Shown here one piece after another: positions 56,152 through 64,000 of a DNA stretch of 64,000 bases. A program made the translations under genes and the position numbers. Origin of the DNA: Balamuthia mandrillaris. Taxonomy: Eukaryota > Discosea > Longamoebia > Balamuthiidae. Under the pieces are notes generated by a model. The model did no database searches. It was not told the origin of the DNA and was given only the letters and a program-made list of their open reading frames with translations. The stretch lies in assembly GCA_031835245.1 (NCBI GenBank), contig JAVKOQ010000087.1, forward strand, positions 1-64,000, read 5' to 3'. Position 1 is the first letter of the stretch. Each line of letters begins with the position of its first letter.

Positions 56152-56349
56152 TCTAAAATTCAAAAAGAAAAAAAAGTAGAAAAGAGAGACGAAAGGGCCT
56201 TCACTCCTCTCTCTTCGAGTGCTCCCCTCCCCTCTTTTCCTTTTATTTTTTTAAACCCCCTCTCCTTTGGATCCTAGCCATCCCCAATCCCTTTCCGGAG
56301 AGTGTCAAGTTCAAAAAGAGGGTGGGTGATCTTTTACAATCACAAATAG

Positions 56350-56565
56350 ATGCAGAGATCCAAGGCGGTGGACATCCAGCAAGAGGGCAGGACTTATTTC
56401 TCCCGAAGAGAGCCTCAACAAGCTGCGGCTGACGTGCTTCTTCAAGAGGACTCCGAAGAAGAGGTGACGGAACAACCAAATGGCGACGACGCACCACCAG
56501 ATGCAGACGACAGCGAAATTGGTTTGCTTGCTCCTTTTTGATTTTTTTTTTTTGAAGTTGAGGTT

Positions 56566-56600
<35 letters not shown>

Positions 56601-57636
56601 TCTCCGTGTCTTCTTTCTTCCCTCTTCAATAGGAGCGCTGTTCACAACCAATCTGTCGTCGCAGGCATTAGACATAGGCACAGTCATCCTGAAGGACATT
56701 TGCGTGCTGCGAAAGTTCACCGTCATCAATCTCAGCCCAGACAAGGTGCTGCGCATCGGCCTCTCCTCCAGTTTGGGGGAGGAGCAGATTGGCTTTCAGC
56801 TGAACAATGAAAATCTACACAGCAACTTGGATGAGGATGACTACAATCAGGTACGCACTCCCTGTTTTTCACTCTTCATCATTTTGTCTTGCGCCAAGTT
56901 TTTAGTCTCTCGCTCATGTTCTTCTTCTTCCCCTCTTCTCGTTCTTTTTTCAACCGGCAAAACTTCTTCTGGCTTGTCTTTTGTTCTTTTGAATGCAGCT
57001 CTTCAATTTCATTAATAGGATAGATGAAGTCACTCTATACCCTCGCCAGAAGAAAAGCGTTGTACTGTCCTTTCTGCCTCAACCGCTTCAAGAAGAAGAA
57101 GAAGATACTTCTGTACGTCTTTCTCTTCTTTCCATTTTATATTATAACTATCTGATGGCTCTCTCGTTATCCATCTAACTATCACTGAAACAGGCTTCCA
57201 TGAACACGAGCGATAAGCCTCACAGCTTTTTCAACGTAACCGGAGAGATATATTTGACTTTGTTATCGGCTGTCACTCAGTCTGGAGAAAATACGAGTCT
57301 GGAAGATGAAGCATTCCATCCTTTACCAGTGGATGAACCACCTCAACAACAGAAGGTATGTTGAATCTCTCCTTCTCTCCTTTGCTTTTTTAGTTGTTGA
57401 CAAACCGTCTTTTTTTCCAGTTGGCCATTCCATTTATCGCCAAAGTGTGTCGCTCGGAACTACGGATAGATGTCCATGAAATTGCTTTTGACCATTGCGT
57501 CCTTGGCGGTAGCTACGTCAAAGATTTTACCATTCGCAACTTTTCGGAGATGCCTCTCTCGTTTACTGTCAAGACGGAAGATTTCATTACTAGAGAAAGG
57601 ATTTTGCAGTTTACTGACACAGCCACCGGCTCTCCT

Positions 57637-57682
<46 letters not shown>

Positions 57683-60600
57683 GCTCGTTCCCTTCCCTTA
57701 CACTCCATATTCGCTGCTTTCTCGCTTGTTTGTGTATCTCTGCCACTCTCTTTTTCTACTATATGTCTTATGTCATTTAATAACCCTCAATTTTACTAAC
57801 TCATTCTATTAGTTCATGATCACGTTATTCCAAGTTACTCTTCTCTTGACGTCCGTGTCATTTTCAAACCCATAGCTGAAGGAGAAGCCAATTACACTAT
57901 TCATATCGAGAACACCAACGATCCAAACAACGTTGAGAATGTCAAAGTTCGCTCCTTCACCACCTCTCAATCGTTCCAGAAAACGCTCTTTGTGGACACT
58001 CAACGACTCAATTTTGGAGATGTCTACTCGAACGTGCCAACCTGTCAACTGTTGACTATTCGCAACGTTAGCGATGAAGCGTTAGAAGTCCATTTAGACA
58101 GCAGTTCCTCTTCGGAAGTTTGGTTCGTGTTCGATCCCGATGAAGAGCAAAACGAGGAGGAGGAAGAGGGGAGCGGTGACAGTGGGAGCAGCAGCAAAGA
58201 AAACATGAGAGATTTGGCGCTTGACAAGTCTCACTCACGCATCGAAGAAATCAGTCTCAACGTGGGAGAAGAGAAGAAGATTCACGTGTGGTATTGCCCT
58301 GAGCCAGAAGAAGAGGAAGAAGAAGAAGGAGAGCTTTCCAACAAACGCTTGAACAAACGAAGAGCTCAAGGTGTGGATAGACTGAGCAACATGAGTGACA
58401 GCTCTAAAGTAATGGCGAGAAACAAAGGCAGTTCCTCGTTGTCGGATATCGGCACCGCCCATGGCAGCGGAGGAGGAAGTCTGTCATCGGAAACAGGAGA
58501 AGAGAATGCGGACATTGCAAAAGAAAAAGAACGAGAGGAACAAGCCAAGAAGTGGAAGAAACTAGGTAAATTGTTGCCGAGGGAGTTTTCGCTGTATCTC
58601 AAGTGCAAGACCCCAGAAGGCAAGTTGAAAGCCAAGAAGACCATCACTGGTTCGGCGAGAGTCTGCACCTCCATCATCCACATTCCTCGAAGTGTCATCA
58701 ATCTCGGTGATTGCGCAATTGGATCTTGGAAGGTATACTTAAGTTTTTATTTGTTTGCTTCGTGTTCTTTGCCCCGTGTAGTTTCCTGACTAGTGTTTCA
58801 CCTTCTCTTCTGCCTCACCAGTCTGCAGTGGTGGAAGTGCACAACATTTCGGAATTACCGGCAAAGATAGCAATGAAGTATCAATCCAAGGTCGTGACGT
58901 TTAAAGACCAGGATGAGATCATCATCCCGGCAAAACAAACTGCTGACCTGAAGATGAACTTTGTGCCCAGAAAGATAAATCCAGATTACAGAAAAGAGAT
59001 CACCATGATTAATCTAAACAATCCGCGAAACGATCAGTTTGTTGAGGTATTTGCTTCTTTGTAATTGCTCTTTCCTCTCTTTCTCTCTTCTACTTGTGGT
59101 TCTCTTACAATTTCATGTAATGTCTTCAGGTGCGAGCGAACAACATCGATCCGTTGAGAATTACGTTTCATTCGCTGTTCTACCATGTCATAACACCCTA
59201 CTCGCGTAATTTTCTCAATTTTGACAACGTGATAGTGGGCAGCCCTGTCGTGCAAACCTTTGTCATCAAGAACGTGACGAAAAAGCAACTTCGGCTCGAG
59301 TTTAAGACGTCATTGCCAGATGAACTCACTGTACTTCTCGCTCTGCTCTGCTTTTCTCTTAATAATTTTGTTAACTTGGTTACGTTTCAGTTGTGGAAAC
59401 AAGGAAGCAAAACCTTCACAGAACTGTCCAAATCGCCGCAATCCAAAACGGAACAATTGCTCGAACGGTTCGAACAACAGGAAGAACTTAGGAAAAAAGC
59501 AATGACTGACGAACTTCGTAAAGCACACAGACACCGAAGACTAACCGCATTAGAGACTCTAGATCTTCCACTGAAACCAGAACTATTATCAACGGGTACC
59601 AAAAGAAGAACGAACGACTGGAATGATAAAGACAAACAAGAGGAAGGGCAACAACATAAGACACAGCTGCAAGATGAAAAGGAGAGAGAAGGCGTTGAGG
59701 AGAAGGAAGCAGAAGAAGAAGGAAAAGAAGAAAACGAAATGGACCTTCATTATCGTGGTAGCCAACATTACTTGGATTTGGCCTTCACTCCTTCCAGAGC
59801 AAAACATGTCTTCAAGAAATCAGCTTCTCTTGTCAAACTTGGTGGCTTGGATTCTACCATGACGCCTCCGCTTCATCGCAGTTCTGGCGCTACTGGAGGA
59901 GGAGCAGTTGATAGAGGCAACAACAAAAAAATATCCGAGGACAACAGAGATCCTACCAACAAATCTCAGCCCTCGGAAGATGGAAGTGAAGGAACTAGAA
60001 AAAAAGGGTTGCAGCAGAGGTCAAGTGGCGAGAACTTGCATTCACAGAGAAGGCATTCTAGTTCGGTCGTTTTGGAATCGCTGACTCAGCCCCTAACGCT
60101 GCCAACACCAGAAGTCATCACTTTATCTCATGTTGGAACATTGCCGGCGGCGGCGCATCCTTTGGAAGAAGAGTTCATCCTCCAACAAGAGAAGAAGTTC
60201 AAAGGTCTACAAAAAGCCATCAAAGAGGGGTTGTTGGTGCCTTTGTCCAGAGAACTCTCCAACAGTATGCAAGAACATTTCAGCAGCGACATAGGTGGCA
60301 ACAGCAGTAAGCATCGTTCTAAGACAACCATGTCGCAATGCAAAAGCGTCGACGATTTTCGAATAATGAGTGGCAGTGTTTCGGGGCGGTTGCGAAGGTA
60401 TTATCTCTTTTCTCTTGCTTTCTTGCTCACGTGACCTTATTGGATTATAGACAAAGAACTCAAAGCACCGCGGCAAAACAAATCCTCACTCTGGATGCGG
60501 AGGAGAGGTGTGTGATTTATGTTGTGTTTCAACCCTCTCCAGATAAGCGTCCTTGGCTTCGTGGAAAGCTTAAAAAAGTGAAAGGAACAATCTCCATGAA

Positions 60601-63600
60601 ACTGATCCGTACGCATTCTCTCTCTCTCTCGTTCTTTTCTTAATAGTGGTTCTGCTGTCTTTCAAATTAGGATACGATCGCGACATGTTGAAGAGTATCA
60701 TAACGGACGAGGAAACCGAGGACATTCCAGTAAGAGAGCTGTTGGTCACTGCCAATATTTGTCGCTCGATCATGGAGTTGGCCCAAAAGCACATCAACTT
60801 CGGGACTGTGACGCTATCTTCACATACAAAATCGAAGTCGTTGGTCGTCAACAATTTGTCGGAAGTTCCACTTCTTTACCGGGTGAAAAAATCTGGTTCC
60901 ATTGCTTCTATGGCCATGGAAATCGCCAAAGAGGATCGTGTGGGCATTATACGACCCTATAGGTATGTTCATTCCCTTTGCCCTCTTCTCTCTTTGTTCA
61001 TGTTATGTTATCCTCTTGTCCTCATTCTCTTCTATGCGCTCTTCTCTTCTTTTGTTGTTTTTTCCTTTCGAAAAATATTCAAACAAAAAAAAAAAAAACA
61101 CAGGCGCAGAGAAATGCGGTTTCAATTCAAGCCAACGTTGAGTGGACCCTTCTCCGAAAAGCTGATCATAGAGAACATATATGACCCAACAAACACCCAA
61201 ATCATCAGCGTTAAGGCTTTCGTAAAGCCAAAGCAAATCTTTTTCATCCAAAGCCTCGATATGGACTTTGCAATCTGTGCCCTTCGTCAAAAATCAAAGA
61301 AGCAGAAAATCGTTTTTTCCAACGTGACGAACCAAAAACGAATCTTTGAAATACGCCGAGATGAAAATGCAATGTAAGTTGATGCTTGTAATCTCACATT
61401 CTCATTTTCCTCATTCTCGTTTTTCTCCTCTTCTTTGTCTTTCTTCTGGATATAATCATAGGCCTGAAAGTTGCGATTACGATGTGTACTTCCGTCCTGA
61501 GCGCAAAGACATCATTATCCTTACCAAAGATGAAGAAGTGGAGATAGCAGGCCTGCAACAAAAAGTCAAGATCGGCAAAAGAAAGTCCAAAGACGTATCA
61601 AAGCTAGAACAAAAGATTAGGGACATTCGGAGTGGTTTGTTACGGAAAAAAGGAGGAGTCTCCCCGGCAAGCTCTTCTGCTGCTGATCACCCTTCTGCTA
61701 CTTCTCCGTCTGGCGAAGGAGCAGCGAACATACCCTTTGAAAAGAACTTGCTTCAATTCACGGTGGAACCGAACGGCGTTGTGTCTATAATTGCCATTCT
61801 TCGCCCCAAACCTAAAAGAAGAGAGAAACCATCAACAACAGATGGCGATGTTAACAAGCCCTCATCCACCAAAGAAAAAGAAGTGGAGGTCATCTCTGGG
61901 AAGTTTTTTGTGAACGAGACGAAAAACGTGGACGCTATCAAAGCGATAACGTGGAAGGCAACGTTGTGCAGAAATGAGACGGCCTACGCGCGATTAACCT
62001 TGCAAAGAAAGAAGGAAGAGGAGGTTGCTGCCAAAAAGGCTGTACTGACCAGCGTCAGCGCCATCGAAGACGATGTCATTATCAGCAAAACGGACCTCAA
62101 CAAACGGCGCTCCTCCGTTCTACCATCTATTCTTGAAGAATCGCAACGACAACCGGCAGAGAATGACGCAATGTCAAGCATCGATTCAGAAGGGCTTCAA
62201 ACTTACCTTGCTTCGCTCTCTGGAAGAACCACTAGCAGCGAAGACACTCCTTCTTCTACTGTTGAGACCGTTTCAAACGACAAAAACAAAACCAACGAAG
62301 GAGAGGCCTTCACTGCAAAACCAACCATTGTTGCAAAAGAAGGAGTGGAAGGAGAGATTGACGAAGGCTTTCTTACTCCTCCGAATTCTCCATTCAACTC
62401 GGATGTGGATGAGAATGATGATGATGAAGAAAAGGAAGAACAAGGGCTGGGGCTGCGTGCTGTGCTAGCAAGTGCCTCCGGTAGAGCTTCGCCTGCGCCG
62501 AGCACCTTGCTGGAGACTTTCGAGCACGAGATACGCGAACAAATGCGGCTCAGAGAAAGCGTGAGTGTTGTTGTCTTTGTGTGTTTTTTGTTCTTGGTGG
62601 TATCTGTAAGTTTATCTTGTTCTGGTTTTAACTTTATTCTCGCGTTCAGTACAAGTTGACACTGGAACCATCCACAATCGAACTGGGCAAGGTGCAAGTG
62701 GGCGAAAAAGTTTTTTCAGAGTTTTACATCAAGAACGAAGCTCCCGAGCCTATCAGCTTCGATATACTCTACATCGCTCCCCACAAAGCCTCACAACAAT
62801 CATCCAGCCCAGGTCGCTCACGCTCCAGAAGTGGCACCAATAAGAAACAATTGTCTCCATCTCATCAATCACACCAACCCCAACAACAGCAGCACCAACA
62901 ACAAACCCAGCCCGTTTCCTCTGAAGCACCAACCCCTCCTTTTATGTCACCTCCTTCTTCGGGCTACACCACTCCTTCCTTTGCTTCTTCTGCTGGAGGC
63001 AAAGAAGTTGGCGATGAGTCATCCACATTAATGCAGTTTGACCAGTACCAAGGCACAATTGCTCCAAATGGCGGCGTGCGTCGCATCGGCTTTAGCATGC
63101 TTTGCTTGCCGCCCATTCACGCTCAGAGTCATCGAGTGGTGGTGAGGAACCTCAGTACGCTCGCGGAGAGTACCCTTACCGTGGAGCTCACTCCCATCCA
63201 ACCCCGTTTCCTACGGTTCCCAAGCTTGGAAGTGGATGAGCAAACGGGGGCCTCCTTCCTTGATCTTGGCTTTTGTTATGTGACAGAGGATGCGCCGCTT
63301 GCCTCGGAGAAAGAAGCCTATGCTAAAGTGTGCTCCATTCCTATCGAAAACGTGTCAGAGGTACATTGCCGTTACTTCTCACGATTCTTCATCATTTTTT
63401 GTTCTTCTAATCATTGTTTTTCGTTTTCGCACAATTCACATTCCATAAAAATTACTTCTCTCTAGAAAAACCTGGTGCTCTCGTTAACGACCAACATCTC
63501 GGCACAAGCTGTACTTTTCCAGGACGAAGCGCTGCAGCAATCAGGAGACTTCGTCTACCTACCCTCCAAAGAGCAACGCACCGTCTACATCTGCATCCTT

Positions 63601-64000
63601 CCCAATCGTAGTCGCTTTGGCAAGTCCTACAAACAAGGAGTCTGTCGTGACCTCATCGGTGGCATTCGTATCAAAGTGCACGACCAAGCCACAATGGATG
63701 CAAGCATGCTGGCAAGAATGTCTCCTCCTTCCTCCGCTTTTAGTTCTGCGCTCCTCGCCCCTGTTCCCATGCGTGCGCCGCCTTCTTTCATGCTTCCTGG
63801 TTCTTCTTCCTCCTCTGCTACCCCAACTCCTTCCTCGTCACCGCCACCACCAACAACAGATCACGCGGAACTTGCCGCCTCGCTTCGTTCTCCTTCTCCC
63901 ACTCCCACCATTTCCTCCCCACTTGTTGAAGCAGTGCCACAGCCGCGTTATCTCTATGAGAGGACAATTAAGTTTATGGGAGTCATTGGCCAAAGCGTGT
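56350..64000 (+). CDS. Giant protein with repeated ASH/MSP-type beta domains, 5' part
   Basis: Runs off the right edge; about 2100 residues inside the window. Exons: 56350-56521, 56633-56850, 56999-57112, 57194-57355, 57421-57637, 57813-58732, 58822-59046, 59130-59330, 59391-60397, 60451-60608, 60671-60962, 61104-61373, 61462-62560, 62650-63360 and 63466 to the edge, all in phase. Repeated Ig-like blocks read like ASH/hydin or MSP domains: LDIGTVILKDICVLRKFTV, LNFGDVYSNVPTCQLLTIRN, INLGDCAIGSWKSAVVEVHN, INFGTVTLSSHTKSKSLVVN, IELGKVQVGEKVFSEFYIKN. The last three have the FG/LG turn followed by a V-N pair typical of these folds. Acidic and Ser-rich linkers separate the domains. ASH domains occur in ciliary, centrosomal and Golgi proteins (hydin, DLEC1, TMEM131); I cannot assign the exact orthologue. 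No enzymatic domain seen so far. Confidence 0.8.
56570..56597 (+). repeat. (CT)n tract, intron 1 of the ASH/MSP gene
   Basis: CT on the coding strand 35 bp before the acceptor. Confidence 0.95.
57640..57677 (+). repeat. (CT)n tract, intron 5 of the ASH/MSP gene
   Basis: Starts directly at the GTCTCT donor, so the donor itself is part of the CT tract. Confidence 0.95.

Noticed and set aside
1-64000. A new defence island, CRISPR array or biosynthetic cluster
   Set aside because: The genes are intron-rich eukaryotic housekeeping and signalling genes on both strands without pathway coherence or direct-repeat/spacer structure.

Overview
This is a nuclear window from an intron-dense eukaryote. 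Nearly every gene is split by short GT-AG introns (about 60-300 bp), the standard code fits throughout, and both strands carry closely packed genes. The gene content (catalytic myotubularin, ERMARD, UBR-type N-recognin, TFIIH p62, Rab1-like GTPase) together with a tyrosine-kinase-like receptor, a FunK1-type kinase and many Ser/Gln/Asn-rich linkers suggests a free-living amoebozoan. A Balamuthia/Acanthamoeba-like genome is my best guess, by inference only. A strong signature is (CT)n tracts inside introns, almost always CT on the coding strand. I saw no rRNA, CRISPR array or bacterial operon.

Layout. 1-1.4 kb: 5' end of a SirB1/FBXO21-like gene (-), a 12-bp minisatellite and an inverted duplication. 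1.6-3.8 kb: FunK1-type kinase (+). 3.9-6.1 kb: a zinc-binding gene fragment and a Nudix gene with receiver-like and zinc-finger modules (-), whose frame is broken repeatedly. 6.1-8.1 kb: AT-rich island with tandem repeats. 8.1-12.1 kb: PH-GRAM-myotubularin (+). 12.2-15.1 kb: transmembrane kinase (-). 15.4-17.5 kb: ARM-type helices fused to a METTL21-type methyltransferase (+). 17.8-20.6 kb: TFIIH p62/TFB1 (+). 20.7-22.8 kb: disordered protein (-). 25.0-28.3 kb: intronless cyclin with a huge prion-like N-terminus (-). 29.5-30.7 kb: SDR oxidoreductase (-). 30.9-32.3 kb: retroelement cluster containing a tRNA-derived SINE. 32.6-33.5 kb: Rab1-like (+). 33.7-37.4 kb: ERMARD (-). 38.4-39.4 kb: phytanoyl-CoA dioxygenase-like (+). 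39.8-40.6 kb: TXNDC9 (+). 41.3-50.6 kb: UBR ubiquitin ligase (-). 51.0-52.6 kb: mitochondrial tricarboxylate carrier (+). 53.1-53.9 kb: dual-specificity phosphatase (+). 54.3-56.0 kb: kelch protein (+). 56.4 kb to the end: giant ASH/MSP-type beta-domain protein (+, open at the right edge).

Most genes are unrelated housekeeping or signalling genes; I see no co-directional cluster that forms a pathway. The more unusual material is (a) the composite Nudix gene, (b) the receptor kinase with bacterial-type ectodomains, (c) the SINE and its longer partner with a shared tail and matching target-site-like repeats, (d) two candidate promoter palindromes, TGTCGACA and TGACGTCA, and (e) single-base frame breaks, mostly at homopolymers, that look more like assembly errors than biology. 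Exon joins below were worked out by hand from splice consensus, phase and protein-family expectation. Where phases add up to an open frame the models are firm; the FunK1, Nudix and ERMARD joins are approximate.
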